DNA from: Coxiellaceae bacterium
GTDB taxonomy: Bacteria > Pseudomonadota > Gammaproteobacteria > Coxiellales > Coxiellaceae
DNA length: 64,000 nt
Assembly: GCA_029212885.1 (NCBI GenBank)
Contig: JARGPC010000001.1
Location: 698,068-762,067 of the forward strand
Direction of reading: 5' to 3'
Below the pieces are notes generated by a model. That model did no database searches. It was not told the DNA's origin and saw nothing but the letters and a program-made list of their open reading frames with translations. The translations under genes and the position numbers were made by a program. Below are positions 44,421 through 52,680 of the stretch, piece after piece. Numbering within the stretch: the first letter of the stretch is position 1; the number at the start of each line of letters is the position of its first letter.

Positions 44421-45379
44421 GCGTTTTCCTTTTCGAACTGATGCTCGTGCATCCATTGGTTGTCGGCAAATTTAGTCAGGTAATTGCGAATTGAGTCGGG
44501 TAATAATACCAAGCAGCGCTCGCCCTTCTTTAAGCGCTTTGCTGCTATTAATGCTGCCCATGTGGCTGAACCACATGAGCCGCCACACAGTAGGCCTTCT
44601 TCGGCGATTAAGCGGCGTGCCATTAAGAATGAATCTTTATCGTTTGATTTAATGTACTCATCGATTAAATTATTATCCAATACTTCAGGGAAGAAATCAT
44701 AACCAATGCCTTCCACTAAATACGGTTTAATTTCTGTGCCGCCACCTAGAATGGATCCTTCGGGGTCAACACCGATAATTTGAATGTTGGGGTTAAACTC
44801 TTTGAGTTTTTTTGCCACGCCCGTAATCGTACCGCCGGTGCCTACTCCCATCACCACCATGCTTAAGTTATCGCCCATATCATCAATGATTTCTTGAGCA
44901 GTAAATTCATAATGTGCATTAGGGTTATCGGGGTTGGCATATTGGTCTAGGATATGTGAGTTGGGTAATTCTTTTTGTAATTTAATTGCCACACTTATAT
45001 GACTTTCAGGATCGTCCCAGGCCGCTTCGGTCGGTGTGCGAATAATTTTTGCACCAAGTGCTTCGAGCACGACTTGCTTTTCGTGGCTCATTTTTTCCGG
45101 CAAGGTGATAATGACCTTATAGCCCTTTACCGCGCCGGCCAATGCAATACCGATACCGGTATTACCAGAAGTGGGCTCAATCAATGTGTCGCCTGGCTTA
45201 ATCCGGCCCTGCTTTTCAGCTTGCTCGACCATTTGGTAGCCAATGCGATCTTTGACAGATCCGCCGGGATTTAAAAACTCACACTTGGCAAACAGTTGAC
45301 AGTCGAGGTCGCTACCGATGCGGTTCAGTTTCACAATAGGTGTGTTGCCAATGGCTTGCAGTATATTGTCGAGCATCAT
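44417..45379 (-). CDS. Cystathionine beta-synthase (catalytic core only)
   Basis: A 320-residue fold-type II PLP enzyme joining homocysteine and serine. PLP lysine in [13 protein letters not shown], phosphate loop [24 protein letters not shown], and the family-specific [18 protein letters not shown] at the end, which separates CBS from cysteine synthase (CysK). The C-terminal CBS regulatory domains of animal enzymes are absent. GAGGAAA precedes the tandem ATGs at 45379/45376. It is the first gene of a two-gene operon with the gamma-lyase. Confidence 0.9.
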   Translation of the reverse strand: MMLDNILQAIGNTPIVKLNRIGSDLDCQLFAKCEFLNPGGSVKDRIGYQMVEQAEKQGRIKPGDTLIEPTSGNTGIGIALAGAVKGYKVIITLPEKMSHEKQVVLEALGAKIIRTPTEAAWDDPESHISVAIKLQKELPNSHILDQYANPDNPNAHYEFTAQEIIDDMGDNLSMVVMGVGTGGTITGVAKKLKEFNPNIQIIGVDPEGSILGGGTEIKPYLVEGIGYDFFPEVLDNNLIDEYIKSNDKDSFLMARRLIAEEGLLCGGSCGSATWAALIAAKRLKKGERCLVLLPDSIRNYLTKFADNQWMHEHQFEKENA

Positions 45380-45533
45380 GAGCTTTCCTCTTTATATAGT
45401 GAGGACTCATGGTAGCAGAAGCAGCTTAGTGAATCGAGCGCCTGTTTAATACAGCGGCTTAGAGGCATGTTTAGGGTCTTTTTTAAGATGGGGAGTAAGG
45501 CTAATTCGTTTAGGTGGTAGTAAATTACCTTAG

Positions 45534-46478
45534 CTATTTGCCCAGCATTTGTGGTGAGGAGTCTGAGGTGTGGTAGGGGGTTGAATGGGTTTCTACGGCG
45601 GTGACTTGGGTGGTCCTTGAGGCAAACCAGAGTGAGATTGTAGCAATGATAATGCCACCCACGATATCGGCTAAAAAATGCCAACCTAAGGTGAGGGTTG
45701 ATGCAATGACGCATAGATTTAATACGCATACTGGAATGAAAATTATTTTTCTATTTTTCAGTAAATAGGTAACTAGTATCGCTGAGATCACGTGAAAAGA
45801 TGGGAACCCGATGATCGCACCTGTATGAACAGTTAACGGTTGATGGGTATGAATTTCTCTAAATTGTGTTAATACATCGTATTCCATCGTAAGAAAGTTA
45901 GCATGCGTAAATACGGCGGCTGGGTCAGTGGTTGGGAAGAAATAGTATAATGAAAAGCCAATTAGGCACGAAAATAATGCAGCAATAAAAAAAATGTCTA
46001 ATGAACGGCGTTCACCCAGAAGTGCTAATAGTACTGGAGTTATGACTAACTGATACGCCAAAGAATTATAAATGAGACGTGACCACTCAAAAATCATGGG
46101 CTGACTCTGCGACCATTTAAATACGGTCGCGGTGTTAAATGAAAAAAATTGGTCAAAAATCAATGCCGCGTTATCAACCCGTGGAAACGGTGTATACTGA
46201 ATAACAGAACCCAATAGTCGAACAAAAAATACCACGAAAAATATCCGCGCTATAGAGCAAAAGAAAAAAGAAATTTTAGGCGCATCGTCACGAATATACC
46301 AAGCTACGCCATACAGCAAGGCCACAGCGGGAGCAATAATTACAAATCGCTGATTGCTATTGTTCATCACTGCAATCCCTTGATAGTGAAAAAACAAATG
46401 ATTCGTAAGCCAAATAAAAAACACCTCTACAAAAAATAGAATCGCTAAATAGCCTTTAATATCGATGCGTAGCTTCAT
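45534..46478 (-). CDS. PAP2-superfamily membrane phosphatase (Aur1/inositol-phosphotransferase type)
   Basis: A 314-residue inner-membrane protein with about seven helices. The PAP2 signature is split in the usual way: the conserved GFPSFHVISAILV carries the catalytic His with Ser-Phe, and LGWHFLADIVGG carries the second His and Asp. The first motif (K-x6-RP) is not evident, as in the Aur1-like subgroup. These enzymes act on lipid phosphates at the periplasmic face. The substrate could be a polyprenyl or phosphatidyl lipid. The polar C-terminal tail (THSTPYHTSDSSPQMLGK) is unconserved. It reads alone, upstream of cystathionine beta-synthase with a 154-bp gap. Confidence 0.85.
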   Translation of the reverse strand: MKLRIDIKGYLAILFFVEVFFIWLTNHLFFHYQGIAVMNNSNQRFVIIAPAVALLYGVAWYIRDDAPKISFFFCSIARIFFVVFFVRLLGSVIQYTPFPRVDNAALIFDQFFSFNTATVFKWSQSQPMIFEWSRLIYNSLAYQLVITPVLLALLGERRSLDIFFIAALFSCLIGFSLYYFFPTTDPAAVFTHANFLTMEYDVLTQFREIHTHQPLTVHTGAIIGFPSFHVISAILVTYLLKNRKIIFIPVCVLNLCVIASTLTLGWHFLADIVGGIIIATISLWFASRTTQVTAVETHSTPYHTSDSSPQMLGK

Positions 46479-46737
46479 TGCTATTTCTGGATGCCTTTTT
46501 CACAGTATGAGTGTGCCTATCATACCTATTGACGTAAGTCGCTTCTATAAATTTCTTCAGCTCACTAATGCTCTGTCAGTGCCAAGTACACTAAGCAACA
46601 TTTAAGCAGCTTGGTCTTTAGTTGCTTTTTAAGGCGGTGCAGAATGTATGGTTTCATCACACTATAGTGCTAATTAAAAAGACAAGTTGCACAAATTATG
46701 TTACAAATAAGTTTGGGAGGACGAGGAGAATCGGTGT

Positions 46738-48183
46738 ATGTCACGTTTTGATTTCTTAAATGATGCTGAGCTTTGTAAGCGTCTTAAAGAATCATGTGCT
46801 TTGGTGATGAATGATCTTAATTTTCATGTTGAATTTATTGATCGGGCATTACGCGCTTATCAAACCAGTGTGAAACTGGTGGTATCGCGTGCGCGCCCTC
46901 GCCCCGACGCTGAAGATACTAGTGTGGTGTTGCAAAAAGTGGTGCAATTTGAGTTTGCTCCACTGCTTAATCGTCTGAATGCTGAGCAGCTTGGGGTATT
47001 TATATCAACTTTGGCTTTTTATTCAGAAGCGAGATTTCAGAAAAAGGAACCGGATGAGGAACTCTTGCAATTGCTGGTGAAGCACGTGATGTCCGGTTAT
47101 GGCATAGATGAGCCGCCGAGCGACGATGATATTGCTCGTGCGCACTATCGCATAAATGCCGTGATCGCCATGATTTCTTTGTATGACCCAAAGCAAGGTT
47201 TGAATGCATTAGCTAGCTTGTATCGCCCAGCTTATCGTCAACTAGCGGAGTTACACGCTAGAAAGTTCGACTTGCAAGAAAGGTATTTCATGCTGGAGAG
47301 TAATTATGAGAGTCTGGTAAGTTCTTTTTCTGCGATCACAAAGAAAATAGAGGCCTTAAATGGTGAGCTGCAATGTTTGGATGCCAGATTACAAAAAAAA
47401 CTAGGTACGGATAAAAAGCTTGATAAGGTTTTTGGTTGGGCTACTAAAACAGGGCATTTGAATCGCTACCCAACGTGGCAGCAAAGTATTTTGGCTGACG
47501 TGGAAAAGGTAATGTTAGAAATCAGTAAGAAAGTTAAGGTAAAACGCAGGTTATATCAATCTAAACTGGATGGTAAGGATGAGCTAGACGAGCTCGCTAC
47601 TGAAATTTGCCGGGTCGAAGATGAAATAACTGCTAGTGTATTTTTAACAAAAGTTTATGCGCGTGTTAAGCAACGTTTCGATGTCGTCGAGGAGGCTGTC
47701 GATGAAGCGAAAGCATTTGAAGCTGAGACAAGAGAAGAAGAGGTGCATTGGTTAGCTGGGTTTGTGGCCGACAGCGTGTTAAAAGATACAGCGAAAACAG
47801 TTAAGCGTATTACCGCTGAACGACGTGAAGCCGAAGAAAAAGCAGCGCGATTGAGAGAGATCGATGAAGTGCGAAGCTTAGCGCATGGTGTGGCTGAGAG
47901 TGCTGTCTCGAGCATGTTAATCTATCATGCGTGTGTAACATCGATACCGGCGGTTGCAACAGACACTTCACTACCTGCGTCAGCTAGTGCATCTCCTGAT
48001 GATGAAGGCTTGGGCGTGATTAATAGTATATTCCCACTAAGAGCCTTCGGTATCTTCCCGGCGCCAGCACCTAAAGGCCCTTCACCATTGAGGCTAGATC
48101 AAGAGGAGCAGTTTAGTGATTCTGATACCGATGGCGCAGACAGCCCGCCCTGGTGGAAAAAAATCAGTTCGCGATTTCACTAA
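46738..48183 (+). CDS. Unknown coiled-coil protein with acidic SDSDTD tail, paralogue A
   Basis: A 481-residue soluble protein with GAGGAGAAT upstream. Residues 35-100 hold a block shared with the proteins at 49582 and 52681 (VVSRARPRPDAEDTSVVLQK, then LLNRLNAEQLGVFIS). Residues 180-390 are long charged helices, probably coiled coil (SAITKKIEALNGELQCLDAR, RITAERREAEEKAARLREID). The last 30 residues contain EEQFSDSDTDGADSPPW, nearly the same acidic tail as in the 49582 protein. No signal peptide or known domain. Tail and coiled coil suggest a type IV-secreted effector, as in Legionella and Coxiella. Export is inference. Confidence 0.7.
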   Translation: MSRFDFLNDAELCKRLKESCALVMNDLNFHVEFIDRALRAYQTSVKLVVSRARPRPDAEDTSVVLQKVVQFEFAPLLNRLNAEQLGVFISTLAFYSEARFQKKEPDEELLQLLVKHVMSGYGIDEPPSDDDIARAHYRINAVIAMISLYDPKQGLNALASLYRPAYRQLAELHARKFDLQERYFMLESNYESLVSSFSAITKKIEALNGELQCLDARLQKKLGTDKKLDKVFGWATKTGHLNRYPTWQQSILADVEKVMLEISKKVKVKRRLYQSKLDGKDELDELATEICRVEDEITASVFLTKVYARVKQRFDVVEEAVDEAKAFEAETREEEVHWLAGFVADSVLKDTAKTVKRITAERREAEEKAARLREIDEVRSLAHGVAESAVSSMLIYHACVTSIPAVATDTSLPASASASPDDEGLGVINSIFPLRAFGIFPAPAPKGPSPLRLDQEEQFSDSDTDGADSPPWWKKISSRFH

Positions 48184-48187
48184 TTTT

Positions 48188-49390
48188 TTATAATGACAAA
48201 TTTTTTGTTGTTCGGGCATACGCGGGGTTGGTAAATACAACAGTGGGTGGCACGGTAATATGGCAGTCTTTTATTAACTTACCTAAGTCGCCTTGTTGGC
48301 ATGCCTTAATTTCTTCAGCAGACCACGTGACCATCTTTTCTTTATTTATAAAGACATTGATTAGCTTATTGGTGATAGCAAGCGTTTGGCGATGCTTGGC
48401 ATGGCCAAAAACACAAGGGGCGTGGTCTCTTTTGTATTGGCGGAACTTGAGTAATTGAAAATACACGGGCAGTTCGCTATCGAAAGTTTGTTTAAAACAT
48501 TTTTCTAGTGCTTTTACGCTGACAGGGTTTTGCATGACGAACGGCAGCAATGGATCATATAAACTATTGCCTTGCTCAGCTAGTGTAATGCGTTCACCTG
48601 TTTGTTTGCGCTGCGAAAATTGTCGGCACTGCATTGCAATGTGCTGGCAACAAGATGCGTATCGGTCAATTGATCGAGTCTCAATTGTGGCAGGAGCCGT
48701 AAAGTCATCTGTTCGTCGCGTTTGGTGGCTAAGAGCAGATAATTGATAGCCGTGTTGCAGTAGCTTGTGTATGTCATCATGGTCTACTTCTGGGTGTCTG
48801 CCAGCGGGTAATGGCCCGCGAGTTGGGGTGCAGAAGTGACGATAAAACACGGTATCTTTAACTACGTTTTGATAGTTTTCTATTAGACTGGTATCAGTAG
48901 CTAGATTTTCACTGTCATGATAAAAGCCGTCTGTTCGTTCTAGGCGCATGCTAATGTGTGGCATGGCATGCAGAGGTGAGTCGGTTGCCATCGGCGCGGC
49001 TGGAGTTGCCTTTAATGTATTCAGTAGAAAATCATTTAGCTGCTCAACAAAGTGATGGATGGTTTCAAGTGGCGCGTCATTTTGGAGGTATAGGGTAAAC
49101 TGACCGGTTGAAATATATTCGTCACTGAGATTTGACTCGATGCGCTTGGTTTCGTCATTGGATAGTACGGGGTGCTTAAACCCCTTGATGGCCGCTCGAA
49201 ATTCGCCATGCTCAAGAAAGTGGATCATTGCCGGTTTAAAGCGCTGGAAATCAGTATGGCTAAGATTAATGCGTAGTTTAAATTCGTGGCCTTGTTTTGC
49301 ATGAGTGACTAGGGTGGAATAGGTATCACACCAGGTGTGCATGGACCAGCCACCGGCTTCATATTGCATTGCTTCAGTCTCTCTACGCAT
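48188..49390 (-). CDS. Unknown 400-aa protein with remote OspF/SpvC-like pattern
   Basis: No certain family. In residues 35-190 the order of elements recalls the phosphothreonine lyases OspF/SpvC: GHEFKLRINLSHTDF (SpvC DKFHISV...), STGQFTLYLQND (SpvC GAQFTLYIKPD), SMRLERTDGFY (SpvC SYRNELRSG) and DTVFYRHF (SpvC EPFYRLM). Two expected active-site positions differ: the Lys after FTLY is Gln, and the KFH lysine-histidine reads EFK. So even if related, activity would be altered. The C-terminal 200 residues are unrelated. TATAAT lies 7 nt before the ATG; a second ATG (residue 8) has a better binding site. It converges on paralogue A with a 4-bp gap. Confidence 0.62.
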   Translation of the reverse strand: MRRETEAMQYEAGGWSMHTWCDTYSTLVTHAKQGHEFKLRINLSHTDFQRFKPAMIHFLEHGEFRAAIKGFKHPVLSNDETKRIESNLSDEYISTGQFTLYLQNDAPLETIHHFVEQLNDFLLNTLKATPAAPMATDSPLHAMPHISMRLERTDGFYHDSENLATDTSLIENYQNVVKDTVFYRHFCTPTRGPLPAGRHPEVDHDDIHKLLQHGYQLSALSHQTRRTDDFTAPATIETRSIDRYASCCQHIAMQCRQFSQRKQTGERITLAEQGNSLYDPLLPFVMQNPVSVKALEKCFKQTFDSELPVYFQLLKFRQYKRDHAPCVFGHAKHRQTLAITNKLINVFINKEKMVTWSAEEIKACQQGDLGKLIKDCHITVPPTVVFTNPAYARTTKNLSL

Positions 49391-49581
49391 GTAAGAATTA
49401 TAAGGATTTGGTATTAACGGGGTATTAAGTAAGCCGTAGCGTTAATTAAATATTATTGTTTAATATCAGAAGGGTATGTATTAATGCTCGTGCGATTAGC
49501 CAGTGGACGCGCAATTATTGGACAGAGTGTCGTCGATGTGGTAAAAAGTACGTTTAGTTAATAAAACCAGGTTATGTACAG

Positions 49582-50634
49582 ATGTCTAGACAGTATTTAT
49601 TGGGTGACCCAGCATTTGATCGGTTATTCCTGCAAACCGCATTAGTGACCTATATAGAGGCTTATCAAGCTACTATTGCTAGGGGGCGTAAAGAGGGAAA
49701 TGGTAGCGTTGGTGCTGATGATGTGATGGAAGCTGTAGAAGAGCAGGTCGTTGAAAACCTAAGCCGGCTTTTTAAGCGATTTACCCCGCAAAAGTTCGAG
49801 CGTTTTTTACAGGGTTATATACAGACTACTTTTGAACTTAACGATAGAGTGTCAGCTTTGGATCAATCCATTAAGCAAATTATTGCTGATCTTAACTTAA
49901 CAGATATTAGGGACTCATCAAGGCCATTGGATAGTGCAGAAGCCGCTTATTATTTGACGAGCTCGTTTTCGATGATGCAGTTTAAGTTGGAAGCGATTTT
50001 ACCAGAGCGATTACGTACATTAGTGCCGATATATAAAACAATAATCGAGCTAGGTACTGAAAGGCAATTCAGTGTAGAGGGATTGGAAAAACAGTTAGTA
50101 AAAAAAGCGGCATTGCGCACAGAAGCTGATACTGCTATGGCAACAGCGTGTGAAAATGAGCGCGAAGTATTGGAGCTATTGGTTGATGAAAGTAAGAAGA
50201 TTGTTACAGCCGTATCTGGGATAAAAAAGGCTAGCAAGGAAGTCAGTAATGCAACAGAGATTTATAACGATGCAAGTAGACAGCTTGAGCAGCTGAGTCA
50301 CAATGATTTTTCAGAATTGCCACACTTAGCTGCATTACAGCAGCGGATAGATAGCAAGATGGCAGAGGTTGATTCGCGCATTGAGAGCTATGAGAAGGAT
50401 ATTGCTGCTGGCGATTACCAGCTAAAACGTTTAAAAGAAATGGCAAAAACTAGATTTGAGCTCGGTAGTTACTGTCCAAGATTATGCTCCTCTAAAGTAA
50501 AGCCGCAGGTTGCGGTGGAAGACGCATTAGCGACGCCATCATCGCATGGGCGTGAACGTGCCAGGGCTTTTGATGGTAGCGATGAATTTGGGTTGTCAGA
50601 TAGTGATACAGACGATGAGGTGCGTTCGCCTTAG
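49582..50634 (+). CDS. Unknown coiled-coil protein with acidic SDSDTD tail, paralogue B
   Basis: A 350-residue protein related to the gene at 46738. The N-terminus is alike (MSRQYLLGDPAF versus MSRFDFLNDAEL). Residues 25-80 carry the shared block (ATIARGRKEGNGSVGADDVM, LSRLFKRFTPQKFERFLQGY). Residues 160-290 are charged helices with coiled-coil character. It ends GLSDSDTDDEVRSP, matching the SDSDTD tail of paralogue A. The 3' end overlaps the remains of an ATPase gene on the other strand, so the tail codons lie over older sequence. No known domain. Confidence 0.7.
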   Translation: MSRQYLLGDPAFDRLFLQTALVTYIEAYQATIARGRKEGNGSVGADDVMEAVEEQVVENLSRLFKRFTPQKFERFLQGYIQTTFELNDRVSALDQSIKQIIADLNLTDIRDSSRPLDSAEAAYYLTSSFSMMQFKLEAILPERLRTLVPIYKTIIELGTERQFSVEGLEKQLVKKAALRTEADTAMATACENEREVLELLVDESKKIVTAVSGIKKASKEVSNATEIYNDASRQLEQLSHNDFSELPHLAALQQRIDSKMAEVDSRIESYEKDIAAGDYQLKRLKEMAKTRFELGSYCPRLCSSKVKPQVAVEDALATPSSHGRERARAFDGSDEFGLSDSDTDDEVRSP

Positions 50635-51108
50635 AAAACATTTGGCGCAGGCCTTCGCGAGATGAGCCGGTGACTGCACTTCATCTAATAACAGAATGGT
50701 TTTTTTGTGTTTACTCAGCTTATCTATAATGGCTTGTAAGTTAAGTTCAAGGTTTGTTTGGCTGTTGAGCTCTACTTCGGCTTTTAATGCGCCTGCTTGA
50801 CCACCAATTTTTTTCACTTGGCCCATGATGCCGGATTGGTTTTTTATCGCGCCGTTCTTGATTGCGAATTCCAGTATTGAGCGAGTGTATAGCTTTTGTG
50901 AATTTCCGTTTGATTCCAGGAAGCTAAAATAGTGCACAGCCCATTTATGTTTTTGTGCATACGGCAGAATGTCTTTGCGTAAAAACTCGGTTTTGCCCAT
51001 ACGGCGTGGCGCAAAAAAGGTTAGGGCGCTCGATAAGCCAATATCAAACATATTCACGACTTGTTGAGCTAATGTTGTGCGAGCAAAGTGCCAAAGATCC
51101 TTTTGCAT
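50596..51108 (-). pseudogene. Truncated AAA-type ATPase
   Basis: The frame starts as an AAA ATPase of about 370 residues in the family, with Walker A FFAPRRMGKTEFL and Walker B KTILLLDEVQ, but it ends at 170 residues. Just after DEVQ the next conserved motif, TGSSREGLRQMFSK, is present in another frame (about 50690-50630). A segment between the two motifs is therefore missing and the junction is out of frame. The 3' end then runs into the tail of paralogue B. It is a dead gene remnant. Confidence 0.75.
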
Positions 51109-51209
51109 GGCACCACCACTGTCTGATAAATGCGCAAATTAGATTGGCGAAGTACAATTGTACTGTCAATGTATAATTAGCAAAATCCAAATAATTTGAT
51201 CTAAAGTAC

Positions 51210-52511
51210 CTAGTTGCAAGCCATAGCGCTGTCTTTGGTCATCAATGCCGATAATTGCTGACAAGCCGTAACGATATCGGGCATAGCGATATCAGCAAAG
51301 GTTTGCGGGTCTACACTGCGATCACGTTGGAATACTTCCAGGGCTTTGCCGCCATCAAAATCGACTGCGGCAATACGTAAACACAGTTGCTCAGCGGGCA
51401 AACCAAATGCGGTGCCAGGCAGGGCGGCGATCTTGGCTTTATTTAATAGCCACAACGCAAGCTCGTCGCTAGTTTTTACACCTTGTTTAGCTAACCAGTC
51501 TTTTTGCGATTTAAAATCGGGCATTAAATAAAAGGCACCTTGTGGTGGTATGCACTCGATACTGTTTGCAACGAAACATTGATAAATGGTTTCACTAGCG
51601 ATTTTTTGAATGGCTACCATGTCAGCAAAGCTATCACGCAATTGATCAAAGTGTTGATAAGCAGTGACGGCGGCATATTGAATCGGTGCGCTCACACAGC
51701 TAAAGGTTTCGCTGGCTAATGTATCCCAGGGCGTTAATAAAGTTGCGGTTAAGTTTTCTGGCACAATGCAAATGCCTAAGCGGTAGCCGCCTGCACCAAA
51801 TAATTTCGATAGTCCGCCAGTGACAAATGTGCCTTCAGGATAGCAGTGTGCCATGCTATGACTGAATTGATGATTGAATTCGACCTTGGCATAAATTTCA
51901 TCTGAGATAACTAGCACGTGATGGCGGCGACATACTTCGGCGAGTTGTTCTAAGTTTTGTTGACTGTAAATCGCTCCAGTTGGATTGTTTGGTGAATTTA
52001 AAATTAAAACTTTTGTGCCTGGCACCTTGCTTTGTTGGCACGCTTGTTCTAATTCATCGGCGGATAAGCAGTAACGATTGGTGGCTTCGGTTTGAATATA
52101 GCGATAGGGCTTGTTGAGTAATTCAGCTTGCGGCGCATAGCTTACCCAGCTGGGTGCGGGGATTAATAGCTCGCCTGGAATCAAATACAGCAAGTTGTAA
52201 ATCAATTCTTTACTGCCGGGGCCAATCACTACTTGTGAGCCTTCAGCATCGATATTAAATTCTTGTTGGTAGTATTCTGCAACCGCGTTGCGTAATTTAG
52301 GCAGGCCCAAGCCGGGCAGATACAGTTTTTTATCAGCATATTGCTGCAGCGAACGTACAATGAGCTCAGGAACCGGAAATGGGGACTGACCGAAACCCCA
52401 GTGATGAACATTTTGTCCTTTTGCCCTAAGACGATTTACCTGTTGGTTAATGGCCAAAGTGGCAGATGGCTTGAGTTGGGTAACATGAGGATTTAATTGA
52501 AGTTTAGCCAC
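51210..52511 (-). CDS. Class I/II PLP aminotransferase
   Basis: A 433-residue fold-type I aminotransferase, in the aspartate/aromatic aminotransferase group. Landmarks: GFGQSPFPVPELIV, VIGPGSKELIYNLLYL, LNSPNNPTGAIYSQ, VISDEIYAKVEF, the PLP lysine in TGGLSKLFGAGGYRLG, and LCLRIAAVDFDG. The frame extends to 52682, but AAGGAG lies 8 nt before a GTG at 52511 (VAKLQLNPHV), which I take as the start. The extension would be a hydrophobic leader overlapping the divergent gene. The substrate is not decided by sequence. Confidence 0.87.
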   Translation of the reverse strand: MAKLQLNPHVTQLKPSATLAINQQVNRLRAKGQNVHHWGFGQSPFPVPELIVRSLQQYADKKLYLPGLGLPKLRNAVAEYYQQEFNIDAEGSQVVIGPGSKELIYNLLYLIPGELLIPAPSWVSYAPQAELLNKPYRYIQTEATNRYCLSADELEQACQQSKVPGTKVLILNSPNNPTGAIYSQQNLEQLAEVCRRHHVLVISDEIYAKVEFNHQFSHSMAHCYPEGTFVTGGLSKLFGAGGYRLGICIVPENLTATLLTPWDTLASETFSCVSAPIQYAAVTAYQHFDQLRDSFADMVAIQKIASETIYQCFVANSIECIPPQGAFYLMPDFKSQKDWLAKQGVKTSDELALWLLNKAKIAALPGTAFGLPAEQLCLRIAAVDFDGGKALEVFQRDRSVDPQTFADIAMPDIVTACQQLSALMTKDSAMACN

Positions 52512-52680
52512 GGAGCGATCTCCTTTCATCAGTGGTTGAGCATGTGCCATTGTAGACAGATAAAGAAACATTAACAACACATTAAAAGCACACATTTGGT
52601 TTGCTAAAAATGTTGATAAATAATACATTAGCCTGGAGAACAAATATAAATAAATAGCAGGTTTTTTGTTGGGGAGAGCC

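Noticed and set aside
45376..45729. 117-residue minus-strand open frame
   Set aside because: Low-complexity His/Arg/Leu composition, no ribosome binding site, overlaps the end of the PAP2 gene; a chance frame.
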